A DNA stretch of 64,000 nt from Arthrobacter gandavensis (GCF_015355785.1 NZ_JADKYW010000005.1:775468-839467), one strand, 5' to 3'; positions 8,572 to 16,884 are shown, counted from the stretch's first letter. Notes: generated from the letters alone by a model not told the origin. Translations and numbers: made by a program.

Positions 8572-10715
8572 CTGCGTTCTCCTTGGTCTGTCCTTGCATC
8601 ACGTTCGGCCAGCTGGGCGAACATGTTGTTGTAAGCCGTAAGTTCAGCATCGTTATTCCGTTCGGCCGCACGGTCTTTGCGTTTTGTTTCACGTGCATCC
8701 GTCCGGGACCACTGGAGAGCGACTCCGATGGCCACCAGAACCGTGGGAACTTCACCGATTCCCCACATGATCGCTCCGCCAAACTGCTGGTCTTCCAGGG
8801 CGCTCACGCCCCAGTCACGGCCCATGTTGCCGAAGTAGGACGCCTGGATCAGTGAGGTCTGGCCCATCACGGCCACCCCGAAGAATGCGTGGAACGCCAT
8901 CGTGGCCAGCAGGATCACGAGGCGCAGCGGGTAGGGTGCCCGGTTGGGCAGCGGATCGATCCCGATCATGGTCAGGATGAAGATGTAGCCGGTGAGCAGG
9001 AAGTGCAGCACCATCAGTTCATGGCCCACGTGCTCGCGCAGCGCAAATCCGAAAAGGTCCGAGTAGTAGAAGATCACAATCGAGCCGGCAAAGTTCACTG
9101 CCGCGAAGATCGGGTTCGTGATGATCTTCGAATACCGCGAATGCACCGCGATCAGGATCCATTCGCGCAGGCCGCGGCTGCCGTCCCTGCGCGGGGTCAG
9201 TGCCTTGAGTGCCAGGGTTACCGGAGCGCCAAGTACGAGGAACAGCGGCACCACCATGGTCAGCGCCATGTGTCCAAGCATGTGCGTGCTGAAGAGCACC
9301 ATGCCGTACACGGCCGGTGCGCCGGAGGTGACATAGGTCAGCGCAACCAGGCCAACCAGCCAGCACAGCGTCCGCACCAGTGACCACTTATCTCCCCGGC
9401 GGCGCACCTTGATAACACCCAGCACGTACGCAGCACCGATCGTCACGGCGATCGCGACCCACAGCCAGTCGAAGCGCCACTCGGTGAGGAAGCGTTCAGC
9501 GGTCAGTTCCGGCGGCAGGTCGTAACCGGTGAGGATGCGCGCCGGGGAGGCGTTCGGCGGCAGCTCCTCCGGCCGCGGCGGGGCCGTCCGGGCCAGGGCC
9601 GCGGCGACGCCGGAAATGGCGCCCATGATGAGCAGTTCGACGCCGGCGAGCTGCCACAGCACCCGGCGGGCGCTCATCGAGCGCTGCGTCTGTCCGGACG
9701 CAGCCTTGGTTGACCCCGCGGCCTGGGCCGGCAGCTGTGGAATGATCCAGCGCCGGTGCAGGAAACCGAAGACGCCCAGGACCAGCGTGGCCGCCACCTT
9801 GAAGAGCACCAGCACGCCCCAGCGTGAATCGAGCTGCTCCAGGGACGTGATCCGGAGTGAGGCATTGACCAGGCCGGAAAGGGAAACCAGGACGAAGCCG
9901 AAGCCGGCCAGCGCCGAGAACCGGCGCAGGACCACCCCGGTGATGTCGCCGAGCTGCCTGGCTATGACAACGAGGACGATGAGTCCGCCGATCCACACGC
10001 AGACGCCGATGAGGTGCAGCCCGATCGAGTTCACGGCGGCACTGTGGTCGTCACCGCCGGCGGCGTGGCCCACCAGTGCCATGGGCAGCAGTCCACCGGC
10101 AGCAAGTATCAGAGTGAGGGCCAGGCCCGTCAGGGAACGGACGCCAAAGGTCAGGGTGGTCACGACGGCGGCGATGATGCTGACTGCCAGCCAGGCGCGG
10201 CCGGTCGCGAAGTCAGTCAGGAAGGATGCAAGCCCCTCGGTATAGGACGGGTCCGCGCTCAGCGGCAGTCCGGAGACATCCGAGTAGGTGAAGAGCATGA
10301 CCGCGATGGCGGACAGCGTCCACAGCGCAGCGGCGCCTGAGGCCAGGTACATGGCCTGGGTAAAGGCGGGATGCTCAGGGCGGGTCTCCCTTTCGCCTTT
10401 GCCAAGCCGCGGTCCGGCGTGCTTGGGAAGAATGAAGACGGCGAACACCAGTGCGCCGATTACTGCGGCGACGGCACCGTTCTGCAGCGCCTTGGCGACG
10501 GGCAGCCCCCAGCGCGTCAGCGCCCCGGGATCCGAGAGCTGCGACGCTGCGGCCGCACCGGTGAAGAGCAGCGCAACACCCAGGGCCAGGACCATGACAC
10601 CGGCAGCGGCAGCCAGCCAGCCGTTGCGCGCGGGGTGTCCTGGTTCGGACAGCTGTCCGGCAGCTCGGCCCGGCAGGGCGTTGTGGGGCTTGGCAGAGTT
10701 TGGCACGGTATCCAT
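8568..10715 (-). CDS. CopD / CtaG (caa3-type) fusion membrane protein
   Basis: A 715-residue multispanning membrane protein. The N-terminal half (about 25-350) has the hydrophobic profile and GHAAGGDDHSAAVNSIGLHLIG segment of CopD copper-uptake domains; the C-terminal half (about 400-680) is a cytochrome c oxidase assembly factor CtaG domain of the caa3 type, with STHMLGHMALTM and HELMVLHFLLTGY histidine motifs. The fusion is common in actinobacteria and is thought to supply copper to the oxidase CuB centre. It is probably transcribed together with the thioredoxin-NHL gene, whose start it overlaps by 4 nt. A GGGG-containing site precedes the ATG. Confidence 0.88.
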   Translation of the reverse strand: MDTVPNSAKPHNALPGRAAGQLSEPGHPARNGWLAAAAGVMVLALGVALLFTGAAAASQLSDPGALTRWGLPVAKALQNGAVAAVIGALVFAVFILPKHAGPRLGKGERETRPEHPAFTQAMYLASGAAALWTLSAIAVMLFTYSDVSGLPLSADPSYTEGLASFLTDFATGRAWLAVSIIAAVVTTLTFGVRSLTGLALTLILAAGGLLPMALVGHAAGGDDHSAAVNSIGLHLIGVCVWIGGLIVLVVIARQLGDITGVVLRRFSALAGFGFVLVSLSGLVNASLRITSLEQLDSRWGVLVLFKVAATLVLGVFGFLHRRWIIPQLPAQAAGSTKAASGQTQRSMSARRVLWQLAGVELLIMGAISGVAAALARTAPPRPEELPPNASPARILTGYDLPPELTAERFLTEWRFDWLWVAIAVTIGAAYVLGVIKVRRRGDKWSLVRTLCWLVGLVALTYVTSGAPAVYGMVLFSTHMLGHMALTMVVPLFLVLGAPVTLALKALTPRRDGSRGLREWILIAVHSRYSKIITNPIFAAVNFAGSIVIFYYSDLFGFALREHVGHELMVLHFLLTGYIFILTMIGIDPLPNRAPYPLRLVILLATMAFHAFFGVAVMGQTSLIQASYFGNMGRDWGVSALEDQQFGGAIMWGIGEVPTVLVAIGVALQWSRTDARETKRKDRAAERNNDAELTAYNNMFAQLAERDARTDQGERR

Positions 10716-10805
10716 TCTCTACCCCTTGTAAAAATTGGGCCAATTCCGGCCGCTGGTTGGACACCGGCTGCCGGACATCCGGCGCGCAGCGGTCCCGGAA
10801 CACGA

Positions 10806-10833
10806 AAGGCCGGCACCATGCGGTACCGGCCTT
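10806..10833 (-). terminator. terminator downstream of the HU gene
   Basis: A 12-bp stem (AAGGCCGGTACC with GGTGCCGGCCTT when read on the minus strand, one G-U pair) and a 4-nt loop, followed by a short T stretch. It lies between the HU stop and the CopD-CtaG start. Confidence 0.7.
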
Positions 10834-10851
10834 CCGGGAAAACCGAAAATG

Positions 10852-11136
10852 CTACTTCTTGGCGACAGCAGCCTTCAGCTTGGAGCCTGCGGTCAGCTTG
10901 ACGCTGTGGCCGGCCGGGATCTGAATGGTTTCGCCGGTCTGCGGGTTGCGGCCCTGGCGAGCTGCACGGTCGGTGCGCTCAACAGCAAGCCAGCCCGGGA
11001 TGGTGATCTTCTCGCCGTTGGCAACGGAAGTGGCGAAGATGTCGAAGACAGCATCGAGCACGCCGTTAACGGCGGTCTGGCTGTTGCCGGACTTCTCTGC
11101 GACAGCGGCAACAAGTTCACTGCGGTTCATAGCCAA
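10852..11136 (-). CDS. hup: HU-family DNA-binding protein
   Basis: Nucleoid-associated architectural protein that bends and compacts DNA. The 94 residues match the HU/IHF fold: an N-terminal helix pair (RSELVAAVAEKSGNSQTAVNGVLDAVFD), then beta-arms with GRNPQTGETIQIPA. Unlike mycobacterial HupB it lacks a long lysine/alanine tail. Two starts are possible: TTG 11136 (giving MAMNRSEL) and ATG 11130. AGGAGG ends 7 nt before the TTG but 13 nt before the ATG, and relatives as I recall them begin MAKNRSEL, so TTG is preferred. It is monocistronic with its own terminator. Confidence 0.93.
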   Translation of the reverse strand: MAMNRSELVAAVAEKSGNSQTAVNGVLDAVFDIFATSVANGEKITIPGWLAVERTDRAARQGRNPQTGETIQIPAGHSVKLTAGSKLKAAVAKK

Positions 11137-11318
11137 TTTATGTCCTCCTGGACTCTGGTGTTTAGCGCGAGCGGTTCACGGATGCGTAACCGCCTCTGTT
11201 CGAAAACTTACCAGCTTGGACGCCTAAATCACGCTGAAAACCCCGGCTTTTCGCGGATTTCTCGGCTTTTTGGGCAATATTCGGGGTGTTTTGGATGCCG
11301 CCAACGGGCGGGAATGCA

Positions 11319-11353
11319 AAAAGGGCGGCAACCGCGGGGGTTGCCGCCCTTTT
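11319..11353 (-). terminator. terminator of the rpmB-rpmG-rpsN operon
   Basis: A 15-bp stem AAAAGGGCGGCAACC / GGTTGCCGCCCTTTT with a 5-nt loop and flanking A/T runs lies just after the rpsN stop. It could act in both directions. Confidence 0.88.
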
Positions 11354-11372
11354 CAGGCGTGGAAAGCGGAGC

Positions 11373-11678
11373 TTACCAGCTGGACTTCTTGATGCCGGGC
11401 AGTTCGCCGGCGTGAGCCATGTCGCGGAAACGCACGCGGGAGATACCGAACTTCTGGAGGGTACCCCGGGGGCGGCCGTCAATCTGGTCGCGGTTGCGCA
11501 GGCGAACCGGAGAAGCGTTGCGGGGAAGTTTCTGCAGGCCGAGGCGTGCTGCTTCGCGTGCTTCGTCGGTCGCGTTCGGGTCGACCAGGGTCTTCTTCAG
11601 TTCGAGGCGCTTGGCAGCGTAACGCTCAACAACAACCTTGCGCTGCTCGTTGCGGGCAATCTTGGACTTCTTTGCCAT
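11373..11678 (-). CDS. rpsN: 30S ribosomal protein S14, zinc-free type
   Basis: Component of the small-subunit head. At 101 residues and without any cysteine this is the long, C-minus paralogue that does not need zinc, rather than the about 61-residue zinc-ribbon S14. The conserved [30 protein letters not shown] core is present. It is the last gene of an L28-L33-S14 operon, starting 2 nt after the rpmG stop. In mycobacteria and streptomycetes the equivalent cluster is Zur-repressed and used under zinc limitation; I could not identify a Zur box here. Confidence 0.96.
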   Translation of the reverse strand: MAKKSKIARNEQRKVVVERYAAKRLELKKTLVDPNATDEAREAARLGLQKLPRNASPVRLRNRDQIDGRPRGTLQKFGISRVRFRDMAHAGELPGIKKSSW

Positions 11679-11680
11679 TC

Positions 11681-11848
11681 TTAGCGCTCCTCACGGAATT
11701 CGACGTGCTGGCGGATCTTGGGGTCGTACTTCTTCAGAACCATGCGGTCCGGGTCGTTACGACGGTTCTTGCGGGTCACGTAGGTGTACCCGGTGCCGGC
11801 GGTCGACTTCAGCTTGATGATCGGACGAACGTCCTTGTCCTTAGCCAC
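11681..11848 (-). CDS. rpmG: 50S ribosomal protein L33, zinc-free type
   Basis: A 55-residue protein ([20 protein letters not shown] and a basic C-terminal half with [20 protein letters not shown]). No cysteines are present, so it is the C-minus form. The start is GTG at 11848-11846, which shares its last-read base with the rpmB stop (TAGTG, 1-nt overlap), implying translational coupling; the stop TAA is at 11683-11681. It lies between rpmB and rpsN in the same operon. Confidence 0.95.
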   Translation of the reverse strand: MAKDKDVRPIIKLKSTAGTGYTYVTRKNRRNDPDRMVLKKYDPKIRQHVEFREER

Positions 11849-12084
11849 TAGAGCTTCACACCCTTCGCGAGGAGTTCGGTGACGACTGCGTCAATGCCGC
11901 GGACGTCGATCGTCTTGATGCCGCGGGCCGAAACCTGCAGCGTCACGTTGCGGCGCAGGGACGGAACCCAGTAGCGCTTCTTCTGAATATTCGGGTCGAA
12001 CCGACGCTTGTTGCGGCGGTGCGAGTGCGAAATGCTGTGACCAAAGCCGGGAACAGCTCCGGTTACCTGGCAGTAAGCTGCCAT
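11848..12084 (-). CDS. rpmB: 50S ribosomal protein L28, zinc-free type
   Basis: A 78-residue large-subunit protein with the conserved [24 protein letters not shown] region. Only one cysteine (residue 5) remains of the four found in zinc-binding L28, so this is the C-minus paralogue. The ATG 12084 is preceded by GGAGGAG; the open frame extends further upstream to 12342 but that part is leader sequence. It heads the L28-L33-S14 operon and overlaps rpmG by 1 nt. Confidence 0.95.
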   Translation of the reverse strand: MAAYCQVTGAVPGFGHSISHSHRRNKRRFDPNIQKKRYWVPSLRRNVTLQVSARGIKTIDVRGIDAVVTELLAKGVKL

Positions 12085-12120
12085 GATCTCTCCTCCAGTT
12101 GTAGTAAATATGACGGTCCT

Positions 12121-12152
12121 CAAAAAACAAGCACCAGGCGATGCCGCCATGG
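12121..12152 (-). promoter_or_regulatory. candidate attenuator hairpin in the rpmB leader
   Basis: On the minus strand CCATGGCG-GCAT-CGCCTGG forms a 7-bp GC stem with one bulged base, followed after 3 nt by TTGTTTTTTG, about 35 nt before the rpmB start. This looks like an intrinsic terminator inside the leader and could regulate the ribosomal operon. Inferred from sequence only. Confidence 0.45.
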
Positions 12153-12313
12153 CACCTGCAATAAAGAGCGTCCCGCCACCAGTTTTGACACCGTTATTAC
12201 TGCGACTTTCCGGAGGTTGACCTGGCGGGGTGAGATCCAGCCGAAGTGCCTCGCCGCGGGGAAGACGGTGAAGTTCGGGCAGCCACAGCAGTACTCCGCT
12301 GCGACAGCCTTCA

Positions 12314-12342
12314 ATTCTAGGTTTATACGGGCGGCCACGCAA
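12314..12342 (-). promoter_or_regulatory. candidate promoter for rpmB-rpmG-rpsN
   Basis: On the minus strand TTGCGT, a 17-nt spacer and TAGAAT form a sigma-70 type promoter. Transcription would start near 12307, giving a leader of about 220 nt. Confidence 0.5.
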
Positions 12343-12438
12343 ATGTCCTGGTCCCTGCCCTTGCGGGACGGAACCAGATCATGGGCGCGACTTAACGCCT
12401 TCCTATCCTAAACGGTGCGGAGCGCTGCGCCAAACCGG

Positions 12439-13584
12439 CTAATCGGCGGAGGGCTTCTCCAGTGCGCCCGCCGCGGTCACGACGGCGATCCCGGTTTCCG
12501 GGTCCTCTTTCGCACCGTCGAGGTCGGTTGCGCCTCCCACGACGGCACCCGAATCCACCACCATGTTCCGCAGGCGCGCACCGCTGATAACGCGCACGCC
12601 GTCGAGCAGCACGCAGCTGTGCACCTCGGCGCCGGGCTCGACGTGGCAGTCCGGGCCGACGACGCTGCGGGCGACTTTTCCGTCCACGCGCGATCCGGGA
12701 GCGAGGAGGCTGGTTTCAATCTGTGCCGAGGCGCCCACGAAGGCGGGAAGGCGGCGCGGAGTGGCGGACAGGATGGGCCATGCCGGGTCGTCGAAGACCA
12801 TCCCATGCCCGTCCAGCAGGTCCATGTGCGCCTGGTGGTAACTGTCCGGCGTACCCATGTCCCGCCAGTAGCCGTCCAGCCGGTGTTCGATGACCTTTTC
12901 CCGCTCTACAAGGTAAGGCAGGAGCTGGTCGCCGTAGTCTTCCAGTTTGCCGTCGCGCTCCATGAGTTCTTCCAGGCTCCGCAGCAGCACTTCGGCGTCG
13001 TAGAGGAAAATTTCCGCGGCAATCAGGTCCGATTTGGGCTTTTCAGGCTTGTACTCGAACCCGGTGACCGTGCCGCCCTCAACTTCGAGGACTCCGTGCT
13101 CGGACGGTTCATGGTTGATGCGGTGGCTCACCACGGTGAGCGCGGCAGCCGCCGAGGTGTGCGCGGCTATGACATCCCGGTAGTCCAGCCGGTACAGGTG
13201 GTCCGCGCTGAGGACCAGGACCAGGTCCGGATCATATTCGCGGATGTAGCCCACCTGCCGGTACAGGGCATCGGCATTGCCTTCGGCGAACCCTTCCCCC
13301 TCGGACCCCTGGTAGGGCGGAAGCACCCGCAGCCCGCCGTTGGTACGGTCCAGGTCCCAGGGCCGCCCGCTGACCAGATGGTCGTTCAGGGACTTCGGCT
13401 CGTACTGCTCCACGATCCAGACGTCGCTGAGTCCGGAATTGTGCAGGTTCGAAAGCGGGATGTCTATCAGCCGGTAGGAACCGCCCACCGGCATGGCAGG
13501 CTTGGCCCGGGTATCCGTGAGGCTCCCGAGCCTTCCTCCGGATCCCCCGGCAAGGATGATGGTCAGTATCCGCGGCTGGCGCAT
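12439..13584 (-). CDS. glgC: glucose-1-phosphate adenylyltransferase (GlgC-like)
   Basis: Makes ADP-glucose from ATP and glucose-1-phosphate for glycogen synthesis. The 381-residue protein has the nucleotidyltransferase start GGSGGRLGSLTDTRAKPAMP, the LIDIPLSN segment, FAEGNADALYRQ, and the sugar-phosphate-binding lysine in the EYKPEKP stretch, followed by a left-handed beta-helix C-terminus with hexapeptide-like repeats. It is slightly shorter than typical GlgC (about 400-430). Its ATG directly follows the MarR stop (TGAATG), so a regulator is co-transcribed, which is unusual for glgC. A related sugar nucleotidyltransferase is the alternative. Confidence 0.85.
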   Translation of the reverse strand: MRQPRILTIILAGGSGGRLGSLTDTRAKPAMPVGGSYRLIDIPLSNLHNSGLSDVWIVEQYEPKSLNDHLVSGRPWDLDRTNGGLRVLPPYQGSEGEGFAEGNADALYRQVGYIREYDPDLVLVLSADHLYRLDYRDVIAAHTSAAAALTVVSHRINHEPSEHGVLEVEGGTVTGFEYKPEKPKSDLIAAEIFLYDAEVLLRSLEELMERDGKLEDYGDQLLPYLVEREKVIEHRLDGYWRDMGTPDSYHQAHMDLLDGHGMVFDDPAWPILSATPRRLPAFVGASAQIETSLLAPGSRVDGKVARSVVGPDCHVEPGAEVHSCVLLDGVRVISGARLRNMVVDSGAVVGGATDLDGAKEDPETGIAVVTAAGALEKPSAD

Positions 13585-14085
13585 TCAGGTTCCTTCGGTT
13601 GGGGCGCCCGGACGGTCCGAGGCCGGATCGAGCAGGGTAAGGATTTTGGTGCCTACGCGGGTCAGGTCTTCCACGTCCCGGTCATCCAAGGCGTCGAAAA
13701 CTGCTTCCCGGACAGTCTCCACGTGCCCGGGGGCGAGGTCCACCAGGGCAGCCATGCCCTCTTCCGTGAGTGCCGCCGTCGTCACCCGCGCGTCCGTGGG
13801 TGACGGGAACCGGCGCATCCAGCCGCGCGCTTCGAGTTTCTTCACAACGTGGGACAGGCGGGAGAGGGACGCGTTGGAACGGGAAGCCAGCTCGCTCATG
13901 GCCAGCTGCCGCCCCTCGGCCTCCGAGGTCATGGCCAGGACGTGGTAGTCGAAAAGCGTGATTCGCGCCCGGCGGAAAAGATCGGCGTCGAGGGTTCCCG
14001 GCAGCCGCGTGGCGACGGCGTAGAGTGCCAGCCAGGCGCTGCGTTCCTCCGGGGTGAGCCACGGGCCGGACTGCTGTTGGGTCAT
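13585..14085 (-). CDS. MarR-family transcriptional regulator
   Basis: A 166-residue winged-helix repressor. The DNA-binding core is visible as LAMSELASRSNASLSRLSHVVKKLEARGWMRRFPSPTDARVTTAALTEEG (helix-turn-helix about 60-80, wing with the DxR motif about 95-105), flanked by dimerisation helices. It is the first gene of a two-gene unit with glgC. TTGA/TCAA dyads 22-40 bp upstream of the start fit an autoregulatory operator. Its ligand is unknown. Confidence 0.88.
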   Translation of the reverse strand: MTQQQSGPWLTPEERSAWLALYAVATRLPGTLDADLFRRARITLFDYHVLAMTSEAEGRQLAMSELASRSNASLSRLSHVVKKLEARGWMRRFPSPTDARVTTAALTEEGMAALVDLAPGHVETVREAVFDALDDRDVEDLTRVGTKILTLLDPASDRPGAPTEGT

Positions 14086-14106
14086 GGGCCAATTCTCTCA
14101 CGTCAG

Positions 14107-14125
14107 TTGAGCCTTCAAGCCTTGA
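14107..14125. promoter_or_regulatory. overlapping TTGA/TCAA dyads, candidate MarR operator
   Basis: TTGAGCCTTCAA (14107-14118) overlaps TCAAGCCTTGA (14115-14125, perfect about its central C). They lie 22-40 bp before the MarR ATG on its minus-strand promoter side. MarR proteins typically bind such short dyads. Binding is inferred. Confidence 0.45.
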
Positions 14126-14133
14126 CTCAGGCA

Positions 14134-14173
14134 CCGGTTGGGGTCCTTCTCACCGGAAAAGGACCCCAACCGG
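14134..14173. terminator. strong hairpin between marR and the MHS transporter gene
   Basis: A 15-bp perfect stem CCGGTTGGGGTCCTT / AAGGACCCCAACCGG with a 10-nt loop. It lies just downstream of the transporter stop on the minus strand and would end that transcript before marR. Confidence 0.75.
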
Positions 14174-14198
14174 CGCCCCGGCAGTAAGCGCAGCCAGC

Positions 14199-15782
14199 CT
14201 AGCGGGCCGGTTCCCGGTCCTCCGCCGCAGCTGTTCCGCCGGCCTCTCCGGCAGAGTCGAACGGCAGCGAATCCACATCCAGCAGCGGGTTCTCATCCTG
14301 GGTCTCAACCAGCTCACGGGCCTCTTCCTCACTGGCCACGCTGGGCATTGACCCCGGCATGGGACGCCGGGCCGATTCCTTCATGATGCCGATGGCGACG
14401 GCTCCGATGGCGGACGTGGCCATCAGGTAGTAGGCAGGCATCATGTCATCGCCGGTGAGGGTGATGAGGCCCTGCATGATCAGCGGAGCGGTGCCGCCGA
14501 AAATTGCCACGGCAAAGTTGTAGGCGATACCCATGGCACCGTAGCGGCTGGCGGTGGGGAACAGCGCCGGCAGGGCCGAAGCCAGGTTGGCAACGTAGAA
14601 CGTCACCGGAATGGCCAGCAGCCCCAAGCCAAGCAGGGTCGTCCAGATGGGACCCTGGCCGATGAGGACGAAGGCCGGGACGGCCAGCACCACAGTGCTT
14701 CCGGCGCCCATCCACAGCACCGGCCGGCGGCCGATCCGGTCCGAAAGGCGCCCGGTGAGCGGAATACAGAGCGCCATGGCCACCAGTACCGGAATGGTCA
14801 GCAGGGTGCCGTGGAGCGGGTCGTAGCCCTTCGAATCGGTGAGATAGGAGGGCATGTAGGACGTCAGGGCGTAGCCGACGGTGTTTGCCGCGGCCACCAG
14901 GACCATGGCCAGGACGATCGGACGCCAGTACGTGCGGAAGATGCCGAAGGTGCCCTGCGCAACTGCATCCTTGTCCATGTCCTTGCCTGCTGCTGACGCG
15001 GCCTGCTCCTCCTGGGCATCCAGGGTTGCCTGGAAGGCCGGGGACTCTTCGATCTTCAGGCGGAAGTAGATGGCAATGGCGCCAAGCGGGCCGGCGACCA
15101 GGAACGGGATACGCCAGCCCCAGTCCAGCATGGTTTCTTCACTGAGGGTCAGCTGCAGGGTTGAGACGGTGAGCGCGCCAAGGGCGAAGCCCATGTAGCT
15201 GCCGAGGTCCAGGATGCTGGCCAGGAAGCCGCGGCGCTTGTCCGGAGCATATTCCGAGACGAAGGTGGTGGCGCCCGCATATTCACCGCCGGTGCTGAAG
15301 CCCTGCAGGAGCTTCATGAGGACCAGCAGCACCGGTGCGGCCATGCCGATCTGGGCGTAACCGGGGAGCAGGCCGATGACGAAGGTGGACGACGCCATCA
15401 TGATCAACGTTGCAGCCAGCGTTTTCTGCCGGCCGATCCGGTCGCCGATGCGTCCGAAGACGACGCCGCCCAGCGGGCGGGCAATGAAAGTCGCCGCGAA
15501 CACGCCCAGGCTGAAGAGCAGCTGGGCAGCGGGGTCGGCGTCGGAAAGGAAAACGGCACCCATGGTGACGGCCAGGTAACCGTACACGCCGATGTCGAAC
15601 CATTCCATGGTGTTGCCGACGACGGTGCCTCCGACGGCCTTTTTCATCATCGAATGGTCAACCACGTTGACGTCTTCCACCTTAAGGCGGCGGCGAAGCG
15701 GGCTGCGCTTCGGTTTACGGGCCGCGGCGCCCGGGAGTGAACCGGGCGGAGCGGTGCTCGAATCAGGTGCTTCCTGCTGCAT
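14199..15782 (-). CDS. MHS-family MFS metabolite:H+ symporter
   Basis: A 527-residue major facilitator transporter of the ProP/KgtP/ShiA (metabolite:H+ symporter) group. The family signatures are visible: GNTMEWFDIGVYGYLA in the first helix, FGRIGDRIGRQKTL after helix 2 and LQGFSTGGEYAGATTFVSEYAP. About 50 charged residues precede helix 1 and a long acidic tail follows helix 12. The substrate could be a compatible solute, dicarboxylate or aromatic acid. ATG 15782 is chosen over the longer open frame because GAGAAAAGG precedes it and the upstream part is non-conserved. It is monocistronic. Confidence 0.88.
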   Translation of the reverse strand: MQQEAPDSSTAPPGSLPGAAARKPKRSPLRRRLKVEDVNVVDHSMMKKAVGGTVVGNTMEWFDIGVYGYLAVTMGAVFLSDADPAAQLLFSLGVFAATFIARPLGGVVFGRIGDRIGRQKTLAATLIMMASSTFVIGLLPGYAQIGMAAPVLLVLMKLLQGFSTGGEYAGATTFVSEYAPDKRRGFLASILDLGSYMGFALGALTVSTLQLTLSEETMLDWGWRIPFLVAGPLGAIAIYFRLKIEESPAFQATLDAQEEQAASAAGKDMDKDAVAQGTFGIFRTYWRPIVLAMVLVAAANTVGYALTSYMPSYLTDSKGYDPLHGTLLTIPVLVAMALCIPLTGRLSDRIGRRPVLWMGAGSTVVLAVPAFVLIGQGPIWTTLLGLGLLAIPVTFYVANLASALPALFPTASRYGAMGIAYNFAVAIFGGTAPLIMQGLITLTGDDMMPAYYLMATSAIGAVAIGIMKESARRPMPGSMPSVASEEEARELVETQDENPLLDVDSLPFDSAGEAGGTAAAEDREPAR

Positions 15783-16021
15783 TTGGGCCTTTTCTCTAGA
15801 GGTCAACTGCTGAGGGGTGGTGCATCCCTGCGTGCCGGCGGGGCGGCAGACCCACAAGTCTAGAAAAAGGCACGCGCATTCCCGAATCGTAAGGGTACTT
15901 ATTTCGCTCGTGGCGCGCGGCAGGACCAACAGTGGCCAAGAGCTGCGCGGAGTTCGGCGGTTATTGTGAAGTGAGTCACACGCAGGGTTTGCCGGCGCCT
16001 TTTGGCCCGCCCGGGGCCCGC

Positions 16022-16795
16022 TCAGCCCTGCGGAACGAGCTGCACCAGGCCGGGGAACCTGGCGCTGAGGTTATCGCCGGAGGAAACTCCGCGGAGGCGA
16101 CGGCTGACCCAGGGTCCGAGGTATTCCCTTGCCCACCGCGCGTCATGCTTTAGGCGCTGGATCCGGTCCCGGGCAGGCAGGGTATCGAGCTCGGGAACAT
16201 CGAGAGCATCGGTGGCGCGCAGGACCTCGAGCACCTTCTTTGCCGTCAGGATGTGCCCCGCCGGTGACATGTGCAGCCGGTCCACATCCCAGTACCGCTC
16301 GTCCTGGAGCACCTTCAGGCGCCAGTAGTCCACCAGGACCGCTCCGTGGGCATCTGCGGCCTCGCGGACCAGCTCGTTGTATAGCGCCGTGCGGCCACGG
16401 GTCCGGCCGAAAATTGGCGACTGGCCCGAGTCGAAACCGGTGAAGACCAGCACGGCCGCCCCGGAGGCCCGCAGCCGTCCGATCGCGGAATCGTACGCCT
16501 GGACGATGGCATCGATGTCCACCTTGGGGCGCAGGATGTCATTGCCGCCGGCATAGATGCTTACCAGCGTTGGTTCAAGTGCCAGTGCCGGCTCGATCTG
16601 CTCATCCATCACCTGGCGCAGCTTCTTTCCACGGATGGCCAGGTTGGCGTAGCCCCAGGACGGATCGGCCAGGGCGAGCTGCTCCGCCACGCGGTCCGCC
16701 CAGCCGCGAACACTGTTGGGCCGGGAGGGATCCCAGTCCCCCACACCTTCGGTAAATGAATCTCCAAGGGCCACGTATCGCTGCGAGAAAGTCAC
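16022..16795 (-). CDS. SGNH/GDSL hydrolase
   Basis: Cytosolic esterase or lipase-like hydrolase of 257 residues. Block I is YVALGDSFTEG (nucleophile Ser), block III has GGNDILR, and block V is DVDRLHMSPAGH with the catalytic Asp-x-x-His. No signal peptide is present. Two GTG starts are possible; GTG 16795 is preferred since it lies 6 nt after a TAGGCT -10 element (minus strand, 16807-16802) with no Shine-Dalgarno, the leaderless spacing seen elsewhere here, while GTG 16801 abuts the -10. The substrate is unknown. It faces the lipid kinase gene divergently. Confidence 0.88.
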   Translation of the reverse strand: MTFSQRYVALGDSFTEGVGDWDPSRPNSVRGWADRVAEQLALADPSWGYANLAIRGKKLRQVMDEQIEPALALEPTLVSIYAGGNDILRPKVDIDAIVQAYDSAIGRLRASGAAVLVFTGFDSGQSPIFGRTRGRTALYNELVREAADAHGAVLVDYWRLKVLQDERYWDVDRLHMSPAGHILTAKKVLEVLRATDALDVPELDTLPARDRIQRLKHDARWAREYLGPWVSRRLRGVSSGDNLSARFPGLVQLVPQG

Positions 16796-16884
16796 CTCCA
16801 CAGCCTACAAGCCGTTCACCACCCCGCCGGCCCGATGGCAGTCTAGACTCAGAGCCGGAGCACTCCCATCGAACGAAGGGCATC

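Larger units (their letters stand above)
12085..12438. other. 354-bp gap between rpmB 5' end and glgC 3' end
   Basis: No convincing gene. It carries the rpmB promoter (12314-12342), a leader of about 220 nt with a hairpin and U-run (12121-12152), and the untranslated 3' side of glgC. The short open frames in it on both strands have no family resemblance and are read-through frames of GC-rich DNA. Confidence 0.7.

Noticed and set aside
12085-12200. Zur box upstream of rpmB
   Set aside because: Sought because of the zinc-free ribosomal proteins, but no palindrome of the TGAAAA type is present on either strand.
12415-13803. 462-codon plus-strand open frame opposite glgC
   Set aside because: Antisense to glgC and part of marR; histidine- and valine-rich composition typical of reverse frames.
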